DNA of 64,000 nucleotides from Mameliella sp. CS4 (GTDB lineage Bacteria; Pseudomonadota; Alphaproteobacteria; Rhodobacterales; Rhodobacteraceae). Of this stretch, positions 27,538 through 35,961 are shown piece after piece. A program made the position numbers and the translations under genes. The first letter of the stretch is position 1; each line of letters starts with the position of its first letter. The stretch is from positions 62,001 to 126,000 of the forward strand of contig NZ_JAHXRQ010000009.1 of NCBI RefSeq assembly GCF_019392335.1. The letters are read 5' to 3'. Below the pieces are notes generated by a model. It saw nothing but the letters and a program-made list of their open reading frames with translations, did no database searches and was not told where the DNA came from.

Positions 27538-28337
27538 GTTTTGTTGCCACGCTGGTTGCGTGGCCGGTCTGGAGCCAGGACGAAGGCTCTGTCATTCTGG
27601 AACAGGAAACGGCGCCACCGCCGCCCGCGGCCCAGCCGCTGGTGGACGAGACGCCGGACGCGGCCCCGGTCAAGGACGGCCCGGCCCCGGCAGAGCCGGT
27701 CGCCGAGGCGCCGGTGCCGGATCCCGGTCCGGATGCCCCGGACGAAGGCGAGCCCGTGGCGCGGGTGACACCCGATCCGTCGGCCCCCGCCGACGAGGCG
27801 CCCGACCCTGAACCGGCGCAGGAACCCTCTGACGAAAAACCACCGCTGATCGACCCGATCCTGCCGATCGGCGATGAACCGCTGGCCGAGGCCGGACCCG
27901 ATCCGAAACATGTGAACGACCCGGACAACCGCGTCGGAGAGTGCCGCGCGGACACGCTATATGTGCGCGGCGGTCATGCGCCGGTGCGCTTCACGGTTGA
28001 CGTGGCCGACACGCCCGACAGCCGGGCGCAGGGGTTGATGAACGTGAAATCCATGCCGCTGAGCAAGGGGATGCTGTTCATCTACCCGGCACCGCAACCC
28101 GTCGCGTTCTGGATGAAGAACACGTTCATCCCGCTGGACATCATTTTCGCCGACCGCCGGGGCGTCGTGGTTCATATCCATCACAATGCCAAGCCGCATG
28201 ACGAAACCAGCATTCCCGGAGGCGAGCAGATCCAGTTCGTGCTGGAGATCAACGGCGGTTACGCCAGGATGATGGGGATCGAAGAGGGGGCCCAGATGCG
28301 TCATCCGGCGATCCGCCGCGCAGCCTGGCCCTGCTGA
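27513..28337 (+). CDS. Exported DUF192 protein with a long Pro/Glu/Asp-rich linker
   Basis: The 274-residue protein has a Sec signal peptide (MGKRLVALSFVATLVAWPVWSQ). About 110 low-complexity residues rich in Pro, Ala, Asp and Glu follow, then a DUF192 domain (about 145-265: FTVDVADTPDSRAQGLMNVKSMPLSKGMLF, FWMKNTFIPLDIIFADRRG, GYARMMGIEEG). DUF192 proteins are small beta-barrel exported proteins of unknown function. Most lack such a linker, which may span the periplasm or cell wall. It starts inside the cold-shock gene, and tRNA-Pro follows. Confidence 0.9.
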   Translation: MGKRLVALSFVATLVAWPVWSQDEGSVILEQETAPPPPAAQPLVDETPDAAPVKDGPAPAEPVAEAPVPDPGPDAPDEGEPVARVTPDPSAPADEAPDPEPAQEPSDEKPPLIDPILPIGDEPLAEAGPDPKHVNDPDNRVGECRADTLYVRGGHAPVRFTVDVADTPDSRAQGLMNVKSMPLSKGMLFIYPAPQPVAFWMKNTFIPLDIIFADRRGVVVHIHHNAKPHDETSIPGGEQIQFVLEINGGYARMMGIEEGAQMRHPAIRRAAWPC

Positions 28338-28391
28338 TCGTTCAAAGGGGCTTTTCAAGCCCGTCCCGTGCGGCTAGACCGCACGGACCGT

Positions 28392-28468
28392 CGGGGCGTA
28401 GCGCAGCCTGGTAGCGCGTCTGTTTTGGGTACAGAAGGTCGTGAGTTCGAATCTCGCCGCCCCGACCA
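28392..28468 (+). tRNA. tRNA-Pro(UGG)
   Basis: The 77-nt cloverleaf has the acceptor CGGGGCG/CGCCCCG, the D-arm TAGCGCAGCCTGGTAGCGC, the anticodon loop TTTTGGG (TGG), the T-loop TTCGAAT and an encoded CCA. Like many tRNA genes in this group it stands alone downstream of a protein gene. Confidence 0.96.
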
Positions 28469-28553
28469 CTTCCTCCAAGATCCTGTATTTAAACGCTTTC
28501 CAGATGGCATTGCGCAAGGTGATTGCCTGCGGCCATCGCCCGCGGCGGCTATG

Positions 28554-28573
28554 ACCCGTAAAATTTACGGGGT
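28554..28573. promoter_or_regulatory. Palindromic AT-centred element upstream of the RTX gene
   Basis: CCCGTAAA and TTTACGGG form a perfect 8-bp inverted repeat around one base (28555-28571), about 70 bases before the start of the RTX gene. It could be an operator or a hairpin in the leader; there is no T tract. Confidence 0.4.
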
Positions 28574-28640
28574 GCTTTGAAACTTTCCGATTCCTGACAC
28601 GTGGCTTTGGACACGCGACAAGCGACAGGAGGAAGTTTTT

Positions 28641-30593
28641 ATGGCTCATCTGGCCTCTAACTACGATTCATTCGAAACGTTTCTGGATCAGGCAGATGCC
28701 TACTGGACCGTTGATCTGGGCGCGCTCAACAGCTCGGGCGTCGAAGGTACGGCAGTGCTGGCGATGGTCACCGACGACGACGGCTCGACCTATCTGAACG
28801 TCGCGATTTCGGCGACCGGTCTGACGCCCTCGCAGACTCATGCCCAACATATTCACGGCCTTTTTGATGAGAGTGGCAATCCGATCGATTCCGTGGCGCC
28901 GACTATCGCCGATGACCTGGACCGCGACGGGATGGTCGAGGTGCTGGAAGGGGTGAGCCAATACGGCGACGTGATCTTGCCGCTGTCGATGGACGGGATG
29001 ATGCCGATGGCGGATGCCTCGGGGCGCATCTCTTTTGTCCAGAGCTACGACCTGGGCGACAACAGCAACTTTTTCAGCCCGGTCACGATGACCGACTACT
29101 TTGCATCCGACCTGATGCCGCTGGAACTGCGCGAGATCGTTCTGCACGGGGTCGAAATCCCCGATGGTATCGGCATGGGCACCGGCGGTGAGGTGTCCGG
29201 TGGCGCCAACGGCTTTATCGGCATCCTGCCCGCTGCCGCCGGTGACATCGAGGTGGCCACGAAGGAAGAGGCGCTTGCCGTCCTGGCGGAGCACCGCGAG
29301 ACGGCCAGCGACACGGTCGTGCTGACCCCGAATCCCGACATCTTCGACGCCGGACCCGGCGATGACATGGTGGACGGGCTTGCGGGCAACGACACGATCA
29401 CCGGGGGCGCGGACAATGACACGCTGCTGGGGGGCATGGGGGCCGACATCCTTGAGGGCAACGGTGGCAACGACATTCTTGAGTCGGGCCAGATGGACGT
29501 CAACGGTCCAAACGCCGCCGATTCGGGGGCCTCGGGCGGGTTGACCCTGGCCGAGTATGACGGCGGCATCGCGGGTGGCGCCGGGAACGACATGATCATG
29601 GGCGGCGCAGGCGACGAGATCCTGACCGGCGATGACGACAGCCGCACGGCGGCGGCCACCGGCTCGACCTTTGACGCGATGGCCGATGGCATGGACACGA
29701 TCCACGGCGGTGCGGGCAACGACGAGATCCACACCGGGTCCTGGTCGGACAGCGACCAGGGTCTGCCCAACGCCCAGACCGGGATCATGGCCGACGTGGC
29801 CTATGGTGACGGCGGCGACGATATCCTGCGCGGGGCCGGGGGCGACGACATGCTCTTTGGCAACATGGGCAGCGACAACATCGGCGGCGGTGGGGGCGAT
29901 GACATGATCTTTGGCGACGGCGATTTTTCCGGCGACGTCAACATCATCACCGGTCAGCTTTATCGGCTGTATGTCACCAGCTTCGACCGCGACCCGGATG
30001 CGCCCGGTTTCGAATCCTGGGTCACGGGTCTGGCTGGGGGCACCTTTGACCTGAACCGTGTGGCGGTCGGTTTCGCCAACTCGCCAGAGTTCAATTCGGT
30101 CTTTGGCGGCGGCACAAACGAGGATTTCGTGCGCGCGATGTACCAGAACACGCTGGACCGTGGCGCCGATCCCGGCGGGCTGGCGCATTGGGTCGGCAAG
30201 CTGGACGCGGGAGCATCGCGGGCCGAGGTCCTGCTTGGCTTCTCGGAAAGCCCCGAGATGAAGATGCGCAGCGCCTCGGACATGGAGGATTGGGTCGATG
30301 CCCAGGGCACCAATGACGTGCTGGCCGGCAATGGGGGCACCAACACCCTGTCGGGCGGCTACCTGTCGGACACCTTCGTCTTTGGCACCGACACCGGCAG
30401 CAGCCATATCGTGACCGACCTGGAGTCCTGGGACATGCTGGATTTCACGGCCTTCGGCTATGCCGATGCGGATGCCGCGATTGGCCAGATGATGCAGCAG
30501 GGCGACGATGTCGTCTTTATGGATCAGGACGTCACGGTCACGCTGGAAGACACGCAACTGGCGCAGGTCTCGGGCGAGATGATCCTGGTCTGA
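28641..30593 (+). CDS. Secreted CHRD-RTX-DUF4214 protein
   Basis: The 650-residue protein has no Sec signal. Residues ~20-165 match the CHRD (chordin-like) domain, with SATGLTPSQTHAQHIHGLFDE and IVLHGVEI. From about 235 to 430 come imperfect RTX calcium-binding nonapeptides (GGxGxDxhx type: GLAGNDTITGGADNDTLLGG, GGAGNDMIMGGAGDEI). Residues ~433-535 form a DUF4214 domain (LYRLYVTSFDRDPDAPGFESWV, VRAMYQNTLDRGADPGGLAHWV). More RTX-like repeats and an acidic terminus (DVTVTLEDTQLAQVSGEMILV) follow, as expected for type I secretion. AGGAGG precedes ATG 28641. No type I secretion genes adjoin it. It is probably a surface or biofilm protein. Confidence 0.88.
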   Translation: MAHLASNYDSFETFLDQADAYWTVDLGALNSSGVEGTAVLAMVTDDDGSTYLNVAISATGLTPSQTHAQHIHGLFDESGNPIDSVAPTIADDLDRDGMVEVLEGVSQYGDVILPLSMDGMMPMADASGRISFVQSYDLGDNSNFFSPVTMTDYFASDLMPLELREIVLHGVEIPDGIGMGTGGEVSGGANGFIGILPAAAGDIEVATKEEALAVLAEHRETASDTVVLTPNPDIFDAGPGDDMVDGLAGNDTITGGADNDTLLGGMGADILEGNGGNDILESGQMDVNGPNAADSGASGGLTLAEYDGGIAGGAGNDMIMGGAGDEILTGDDDSRTAAATGSTFDAMADGMDTIHGGAGNDEIHTGSWSDSDQGLPNAQTGIMADVAYGDGGDDILRGAGGDDMLFGNMGSDNIGGGGGDDMIFGDGDFSGDVNIITGQLYRLYVTSFDRDPDAPGFESWVTGLAGGTFDLNRVAVGFANSPEFNSVFGGGTNEDFVRAMYQNTLDRGADPGGLAHWVGKLDAGASRAEVLLGFSESPEMKMRSASDMEDWVDAQGTNDVLAGNGGTNTLSGGYLSDTFVFGTDTGSSHIVTDLESWDMLDFTAFGYADADAAIGQMMQQGDDVVFMDQDVTVTLEDTQLAQVSGEMILV

Positions 30594-30615
30594 CCGCGGC
30601 TCAACAGGCGATCAC

Positions 30616-30644
30616 AGGCGTCCGGGTCAACGGCCCGGGCGCCT
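30616..30644 (+). terminator. Hairpin after the RTX gene, weak terminator
   Basis: An 11-bp stem (30616-30626 with 30634-30644, one G-U pair) lies 23 bases after the RTX stop, but no T tract follows. It may be a Rho-assisted end or only an mRNA 3' stabiliser. Confidence 0.4.
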
Positions 30645-30675
30645 ATTCGCGAGCTCTGCCAAAGAATCGGTCACC

Positions 30676-30691
30676 CCACTAGATGTGGTGG
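30676..30691. promoter_or_regulatory. Lone NrdR-box-like sequence
   Basis: CCACTAGATGTGGTGG resembles the NrdR box core (CACwAnATnTwGTG) with one departure. It lies about 490 bases before nrdJ and has no partner box 31-32 bases away on either side. Confidence 0.4.
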
Positions 30692-30801
30692 GGGAGGGGT
30701 GCAAATGCCCGAATTGGAGGGTTGAGCGTGTTCAGCTTGCAACAACGAGGGGCATCGGGGATCTTAACAAATATTAACCAGTTCGGGCGCGAGACCTGAA
30801 G

Positions 30802-30825
30802 TTATCCACAAGCATTTGTGCATAA
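30802..30825. promoter_or_regulatory. Inverted pair of DnaA boxes upstream of nrdJ
   Basis: TTATCCACA (30802-30810, plus strand) is a perfect consensus DnaA box. TGTGCATAA (30817-30825) is the complement of TTATGCACA, also within the TTATnCACA consensus. They face each other six bases apart, flanked by AT-rich runs. DnaA is known to regulate ribonucleotide reductase genes in E. coli. Confidence 0.6.
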
Positions 30826-30904
30826 ACTGCCGTCTCTCTTTGTATTTCCACGGTTTGCGCGAAAGCTGAAATTATTAACAGATCCGGGATGAATCGGAGG
30901 CCTC

Positions 30905-30951
30905 ATACCGCCCCTAGTGTGGTGTCGTCGGGTCAACACAAAATATATGTA
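30905..30951. promoter_or_regulatory. Candidate NrdR box pair 1
   Basis: ACACAAAATATATGTA (30936-30951) matches the 16-base NrdR consensus at about 12 positions, mainly in its left half. The sequence starting exactly 31 bases upstream (30905-30920) keeps the right half TAGTGT. NrdR boxes normally occur as pairs about 31-32 bases apart. Confidence 0.45.
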
Positions 30952-30988
30952 GATATCGTAAAAAAACGCGTTGACGACTCCGGCGTAT

Positions 30989-31036
30989 CAGGGCCATTTT
31001 GTGTAGGCCGGTCGGGACAGCCACTAAATGTAGTGG
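30989..31036. promoter_or_regulatory. Candidate NrdR box pair 2 overlapping the nrdJ promoter
   Basis: CCACTAAATGTAGTGG (31021-31036) has perfect CCACTA/TAGTGG arms and fits the NrdR core well. A partner with the right half TTGTGT sits 32 bases upstream (30989-31004). A -35-like TTGACG at 30971-30976 and a weak -10 near 30994 would place the promoter under this pair, fitting repression by NrdR when dATP is plentiful. Confidence 0.5.
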
Positions 31037-31180
31037 GCGGCGGCAAGGGACAGACAAGCACAGCATTCACTCACATGGGGCATCGGCCTCGGCCCGCGTG
31101 GCAACCGCGGGAGGGTGCTTTTGTCCTTTGCCTTACCGACCGGCACGAAAAAAACGGGACACTCTTTAGGGGCAGCTGCG

Positions 31181-34100
31181 ATGAAAATCGAACGCAAATT
31201 CACCAAGGCCGGACAGGACGCTTATGCCGACATCGACTTTGTCACCACCAAGTCGGAAATTCGGAACCCTGACGGCACCACCGTCTTTGCGCTCGACCAG
31301 CTGGAAGTGCCCGCAGGCTGGAGCCAGGTCGCCAGCGACGTCATCGCTCAGAAATACTTCCGCAAGGCCGGCGTGCCGACCGAGCTGAAGCGCGTCGCAG
31401 AAAAGGGCGTGCCCGAATTCCTGTGGCGCTCGGTCCCGGCGTCCAAGGACACGCCGCGCACCGGTGAGACCAGCGCGCGCCAGGTCTTTGACCGTCTGGC
31501 CGGCGCCTGGACCTACTGGGGCTGGAAGGGCGGCTATTTCTCGACCGAGGAAGACGCCCAGGCCTATTTCGACGAAATGCGTTTCATGCTGGCCACCCAG
31601 ATGGCCGCGCCGAACAGCCCGCAGTGGTTCAACACCGGCCTGCACTGGGCCTATGGCATCGACGGCCCCAGCCAGGGCCATTTCTACGTCGATTACAAAA
31701 CCGGCAAGCTGGTGAAGTCGAAGTCGGCTTATGAGCACCCGCAGCCGCACGCCTGCTTTATCCAGTCGGTTCAGGATGACCTGGTGAACGAAGGTGGTAT
31801 CATGGATCTGTGGGTGCGCGAGGCGCGCCTGTTCAAATACGGTTCTGGCACCGGCACGAACTTCTCCTCCCTGCGTGCCGAGGGCGAGGCGCTGTCAGGC
31901 GGAGGCAAGTCCTCCGGCCTGATGGGGTTCCTCAAGATCGGCGACCGTGCCGCGGGGTCTATCAAGTCCGGCGGAACGACCCGTCGAGCAGCGAAGATGG
32001 TGATTTGCGACGCCGATCACCCCGACATCGAAGAGTTCATCAACTGGAAAGTGCGCGAAGAGCAGAAGGTGGCATCCATCGTCGCCGGCTCGAAGATGCA
32101 CGAAAAGATGCTGAACGGGATCTTCGCGGCCATCGCGGCCTGGGACGGGGCAGAAGAAGACGCATATGATCCCAAGAAGAACGAGACCCTGAAGGCGGCC
32201 ATCCGTGCGGCCAAGGGCACCATGATCCCCGAGACCTACATCAAGCGCGTGCTTGACTATGCACGCCAGGGCTATGCCTCGATCGAGTTCCCGACCTATG
32301 ACACGGATTGGGACTCCGAAGCCTACGCCTCGGTCTCGGGCCAGAACTCCAACAACTCGATCCGCGTGACAGATGCTTTCCTGAAGGCGGTCAAGGACGA
32401 TGCTGATTGGGAGCTGATCCGCCGCACCGACGGCAAGACCGCCAAGACCATCAAGGCGCGCGACCTCTGGGAACAGGTTGGCCACGCGGCCTGGGCCTGC
32501 GCCGATCCGGGCATCCAGTTCCATGACACCGTGAACGCATGGCACACCTGCCCCGAGGACGGGGCGATCCGTGGCTCGAACCCCTGTTCCGAGTACATGT
32601 TCCTCGACGATACGGCCTGCAACCTGGCCTCGATGAACCTGCTGACCTTCCTCAAGGACGGTCGTTTCGACGCCGAAGGCTATATCCACGCCACGCGCCT
32701 CTGGACGCTGACGCTGGAAATCTCCGTCTTGATGGCGCAGTTCCCGTCCAAAGAAATCGCGCAGCTCAGCTATGACTTCCGCACGCTGGGCCTGGGCTAT
32801 GCCAACATCGGCGGGTTGCTGATGAACATGGGCTATGGCTACGACTCGGATGAGGGCCGCGCGCTCTGTGGTGCGCTGACCGCGATCATGACCGGGACCT
32901 CCTACGCCACCTCGGCGGAAATCGCCGGTGAACTGGGCGCCTTCCCGGGCTATGCCCGCAACCGCGACCACATGCTGCGTGTCATCAAGAACCACCGCAA
33001 CGCCGCCTACGGCGCATCGGAAGGCTATGACAAGCTGGCGGTCAAGCCGGTGCCGCTGGACCTGGTCAACTGCCCCGACGAGGCACTGGTGCACCTGGCC
33101 ATGTCGGCCTGGGACGAGGCCTATAGCCTTGGCGAAAAGAACGGCTACCGCAACGCGCAGGTGTCTGTCATCGCGCCGACCGGCACCATCGGCCTGGTCA
33201 TGGATTGCGACACCACCGGCATCGAGCCCGACTTCGCGCTGGTGAAGTTCAAGAAGCTTGCCGGCGGTGGTTACTTCAAGATCATCAACCGCTCGGTTCC
33301 CGGTGCGCTGGAAAACATGGGCTACACGTCCAGCCAGATCGAAGAGATCATTTCCTACGCCGTCGGCCACCAGACGCTGGGCAACGCGCCGGGCATCAAC
33401 CACACCGCCCTGATCGGCCACGGCTTTGGCCCGGCGCAGATCGAGAAGGTCGAAGGTGCGCTGGCCTCGGCATTCGACATCCGCTTTGTCTTTAACCAGT
33501 GGACGCTGGGCGAAGAATTCTGCCGCGATGTTCTGGGCATCCCGGCGGAAAAATTGATCGACCCCAGCTTTGACCTGCTGCGGCACCTGGGCTTTTCCAA
33601 GGCCGACATCGACGCCGCGAACGACCATGTCTGCGGCACCATGACCCTGGAAGGGGCGCCGCACCTGAAAGAGGAACACCTCAAGGTCTTCGACTGCGCC
33701 AACCCCTGCGGCAAGAAGGGCAAGCGCTTCCTCTCGGTCGACAGCCACATCACCATGATGGCCGCGGCGCAAAGCTTCATCTCGGGCGCGATCTCGAAGA
33801 CGATCAACATGCCCAACGATGCGACCATCGAGGACTGCCAGAAGGCCTATGAGCTCAGCTGGTCGCTGGGTGTGAAGGCCAACGCGCTCTACCGCGACGG
33901 CTCGAAACTGTCGCAGCCGCTGGCGGCCGCGCTGGTCGAGGACGACGACGAGGCTGCCGAGATCCTGGAAAGCGGATCGCAGCACGAAAAGGCGCAGGTC
34001 CTGGCCGAGAAGATCGTCGAAAAGGTCGTGATCAAGGAAGTGGCCCGCGCGGGCCGCTCCAAGATGCCCGAACGCCGTAAAGGCTATACGCAAAAGGCGA

Positions 34101-34840
34101 TTGTCGGCGGTCACAAGGTCTATCTGCGGACCGGCGAATACGAGGACGGCAACCTGGGCGAGATCTTCATCGACATGCACAAGGAAGGCGCCGGCTTCCG
34201 TGCGATGATGAACAACTTCGCCATCGCCGTGTCCGTCGGCCTGCAATACGGCGTGCCGCTGGAGGAATTCGTCGACGCCTTTACCTTCACCAAGTTCGAA
34301 CCGGCGGGCATGGTGCAGGGCAACGACTCGATCAAGAACGCGACTTCGATCCTCGACTACATCTTCCGCGAACTGGCCGTGTCCTACCTGGACCGCACAG
34401 ACCTGGCCCATGTCAAACCCGAGGGCGCCAGCTTTGACGACCTTGGCCGGGGCGAGGAAGAGGGTGTGTCCAACGTCAAGGAACTGTCGGAAACCGCCGC
34501 CAGCCGCAGCCTGGAAGTGCTGAAGCAGATCAGCTCGACCGGCTACCTGCGCAAGCGTCTGCCGCAGGAACTGATTGTCCTGCAAGGCGGTCAGGCGACC
34601 GTGGCGCTGGAAGCGGGCACCGACCCCGACCAGGTGCTGCGCAGCCTTGTGCCCGCCACGGCGGCAGGGCCGAAGTCCGGCGGCTCGGCCTCCTCGGCGA
34701 TGGCCATGACGGCAGTCACCAAGGCCAAGATGCAGGGCTACGAAGGCGAAGCCTGCGGCGAATGCGGCAACTACACGCTGGTGCGCAACGGCACCTGCAT
34801 GAAGTGCAACACCTGCGGCGCGACGAGCGGTTGCAGCTGA
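31181..34840 (+). CDS. nrdJ: Adenosylcobalamin-dependent (class II) ribonucleoside-diphosphate reductase
   Basis: NrdJ makes deoxyribonucleotides using a B12-derived radical and needs no oxygen-dependent subunit. The 1,219-residue protein has the usual length for alphaproteobacteria. The catalytic barrel has [21 protein letters not shown] near residue 465 and the [20 protein letters not shown] loop. Other landmarks are [21 protein letters not shown] and CxxC-type cysteines at the C-terminus ([22 protein letters not shown]), which bind zinc or relay electrons from thioredoxin. ATG 31181 follows AGGGGC. No other reductase gene is present here. Confidence 0.98.
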   Translation: MKIERKFTKAGQDAYADIDFVTTKSEIRNPDGTTVFALDQLEVPAGWSQVASDVIAQKYFRKAGVPTELKRVAEKGVPEFLWRSVPASKDTPRTGETSARQVFDRLAGAWTYWGWKGGYFSTEEDAQAYFDEMRFMLATQMAAPNSPQWFNTGLHWAYGIDGPSQGHFYVDYKTGKLVKSKSAYEHPQPHACFIQSVQDDLVNEGGIMDLWVREARLFKYGSGTGTNFSSLRAEGEALSGGGKSSGLMGFLKIGDRAAGSIKSGGTTRRAAKMVICDADHPDIEEFINWKVREEQKVASIVAGSKMHEKMLNGIFAAIAAWDGAEEDAYDPKKNETLKAAIRAAKGTMIPETYIKRVLDYARQGYASIEFPTYDTDWDSEAYASVSGQNSNNSIRVTDAFLKAVKDDADWELIRRTDGKTAKTIKARDLWEQVGHAAWACADPGIQFHDTVNAWHTCPEDGAIRGSNPCSEYMFLDDTACNLASMNLLTFLKDGRFDAEGYIHATRLWTLTLEISVLMAQFPSKEIAQLSYDFRTLGLGYANIGGLLMNMGYGYDSDEGRALCGALTAIMTGTSYATSAEIAGELGAFPGYARNRDHMLRVIKNHRNAAYGASEGYDKLAVKPVPLDLVNCPDEALVHLAMSAWDEAYSLGEKNGYRNAQVSVIAPTGTIGLVMDCDTTGIEPDFALVKFKKLAGGGYFKIINRSVPGALENMGYTSSQIEEIISYAVGHQTLGNAPGINHTALIGHGFGPAQIEKVEGALASAFDIRFVFNQWTLGEEFCRDVLGIPAEKLIDPSFDLLRHLGFSKADIDAANDHVCGTMTLEGAPHLKEEHLKVFDCANPCGKKGKRFLSVDSHITMMAAAQSFISGAISKTINMPNDATIEDCQKAYELSWSLGVKANALYRDGSKLSQPLAAALVEDDDEAAEILESGSQHEKAQVLAEKIVEKVVIKEVARAGRSKMPERRKGYTQKAIVGGHKVYLRTGEYEDGNLGEIFIDMHKEGAGFRAMMNNFAIAVSVGLQYGVPLEEFVDAFTFTKFEPAGMVQGNDSIKNATSILDYIFRELAVSYLDRTDLAHVKPEGASFDDLGRGEEEGVSNVKELSETAASRSLEVLKQISSTGYLRKRLPQELIVLQGGQATVALEAGTDPDQVLRSLVPATAAGPKSGGSASSAMAMTAVTKAKMQGYEGEACGECGNYTLVRNGTCMKCNTCGATSGCS

Positions 34841-34851
34841 GGAGGAGAACG

Positions 34852-35142
34852 ATGGCGTCCTTCAAGATGGACTGCGTGCTCGAATGGGATGGCATTCTCA
34901 GCGATCCCATGACCCTCACGGTCAACGTGATCCCGGACGGTCCGGATCACCGCGGCGCCGGGTCCTTTGCGATGCCAACGCGGTTCATCGGGACGGCAAT
35001 GCGCAGCGAGGCGCCCGTGAGGGCCATCGCCCATGACGGCAGCAGCTTTGACCTGACGGTCCACCGCTTCGACATGACCACGGGCATTGCCTATTTCCGG
35101 ACGCTTGGCGCCCTGCCGGTCGAGGATCGGCGGAGCGCCTGA
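34852..35142 (+). CDS. Small conserved-looking protein downstream of nrdJ
   Basis: The 96-residue soluble protein (MASFKMDCVLEWDGILSDPMTLTVNV, then FRTLGALPVEDRRSA) begins 11 bases after the nrdJ stop behind a perfect GGAGGA ribosome site, so it is co-transcribed. The sequence is probably beta-rich, with no motif that I recognise. Its position suggests an accessory to NrdJ or simply a passenger in the operon. Confidence 0.75.
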   Translation: MASFKMDCVLEWDGILSDPMTLTVNVIPDGPDHRGAGSFAMPTRFIGTAMRSEAPVRAIAHDGSSFDLTVHRFDMTTGIAYFRTLGALPVEDRRSA

Positions 35143-35616
35143 CGAGACACCCCTGGGGGGGGTGATGCGGGGCCACGTTGCCAGTGATCCCGCGTGGTTA
35201 GGGTGGTCAGGGAGTCCCGTCCCACCATCCGTTCCGGGGCCGGTGCGCTGGTCCCAGACGCTGACAAGGCCGCAGGCAGAAAAGACACGGGCGGTGAATC
35301 AGATGAGCCTTGTACGCGAAACTCGGGGCGTCCCTTCCCCAAAGGGACGCCCCCTTTCTTTTCCATGATTCCGGCGCGGGCAGGTTCCCGCCAATGGCCC
35401 CGGGCCAGCCTCTTCGGCGGTGTCACGCCAGAATGGGTATGCGCCGTTTGCGGGGTCCCGCGCGTGCTCTCGCACTGGCCGAGGTCCGCCTGTGCGAAGC
35501 ACCTTTTCTGGCAGATCGCCGCGTGTTTTCGGGGCCGGACCGCAAGCTCTCGCAGCGCGGAAAAAACCGCCCCATGTTCGGCTCACTTCCAATCAACCAC
35601 TCATGGAGGAAAGACA
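35143..35616 (+). other. Non-coding stretch with an internal terminator
   Basis: I find no gene in these 474 bases. 35143-35324 is GC-rich with short hairpins (GGTGG/CCACC near 35200-35225) and leads to a strong terminator at 35325. It may be the 3' untranslated region of the nrdJ transcript or a small RNA. 35363-35616 must carry the promoter of the EF-hand gene; nothing else is evident. Confidence 0.5.
35325..35362 (+). terminator. Intrinsic terminator about 180 bases after the nrdJ operon
   Basis: A perfect 12-bp stem GGGGCGTCCCTT/AAGGGACGCCCC (35325-35336 with 35342-35353) closes a 5-nt loop and is followed by TTTCTTTT. Confidence 0.9.
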
Positions 35617-35871
35617 ATGAAAACGCAGATCCTGACCGGCGCCGCTCTGGCCCTGTTCACCCTTCCGGCTTTTGCCCAGGACATGGAGGGCGACATGGCG
35701 CTCGACACAGACGGTGACGGCCTGGTGTCGCTGGAAGAGGTGCAGGTCATGTACCCGGATGTCTCGCAGGACGACTATACCCAGGCAGACGCCGATGGCG
35801 ATGGTCTGCTGAGCGCGGAAGAGCTGGAAACGGCTCGCGCTGGCGGGCTGATCCCGGCCGACGACGCCTGA
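35617..35871 (+). CDS. Exported EF-hand calcium-binding protein
   Basis: The 84-residue protein has a signal peptide (MKTQILTGAALALFTLPAFAQ) and two EF-hand loops of canonical spacing, DTDGDGLVSLEE and DADGDGLLSAEE. It is likely a small periplasmic calcium buffer or sensor. GGAGGA precedes ATG 35617. It is a single-gene unit ended by a strong terminator. Confidence 0.92.
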   Translation: MKTQILTGAALALFTLPAFAQDMEGDMALDTDGDGLVSLEEVQVMYPDVSQDDYTQADADGDGLLSAEELETARAGGLIPADDA

Positions 35872-35912
35872 TCGGCGTGAGACATGTCCCTGTCCCCGGG
35901 GCATGTCAACGG

Positions 35913-35951
35913 CGCGCGGCGACCTCTGGTCGCCGCGCGTTTCTCGTTTTG
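35913..35951 (+). terminator. Intrinsic terminator of the EF-hand gene
   Basis: A perfect 12-bp stem CGCGCGGCGACC/GGTCGCCGCGCG (35913-35924 with 35928-35939) has a 3-nt loop and TTTCTCGTTTT after it. It lies 11 bases before the convergent gene's stop. Confidence 0.93.
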
Positions 35952-35961
35952 GGTCATTAGG

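Noticed and set aside
28668..30557. Antisense open frame across the RTX gene
   Set aside because: The repetitive GC-rich RTX codons create it; no independent coding sign.
30802..30825. Replication origin at the DnaA box pair
   Set aside because: Only two boxes and no cluster, no adjacent dnaA, parAB, hemE or repABC genes; regulatory use is likelier.
30594..31180. Cobalamin riboswitch upstream of B12-dependent nrdJ
   Set aside because: I looked for the B12 box and the conserved core and found neither; the structure there fits protein-binding sites instead.
31895..34585. Long antisense open frame of nearly 900 codons inside nrdJ
   Set aside because: It is the GC-driven shadow of nrdJ; composition is rich in Arg, His, Gly and Val with no domain.
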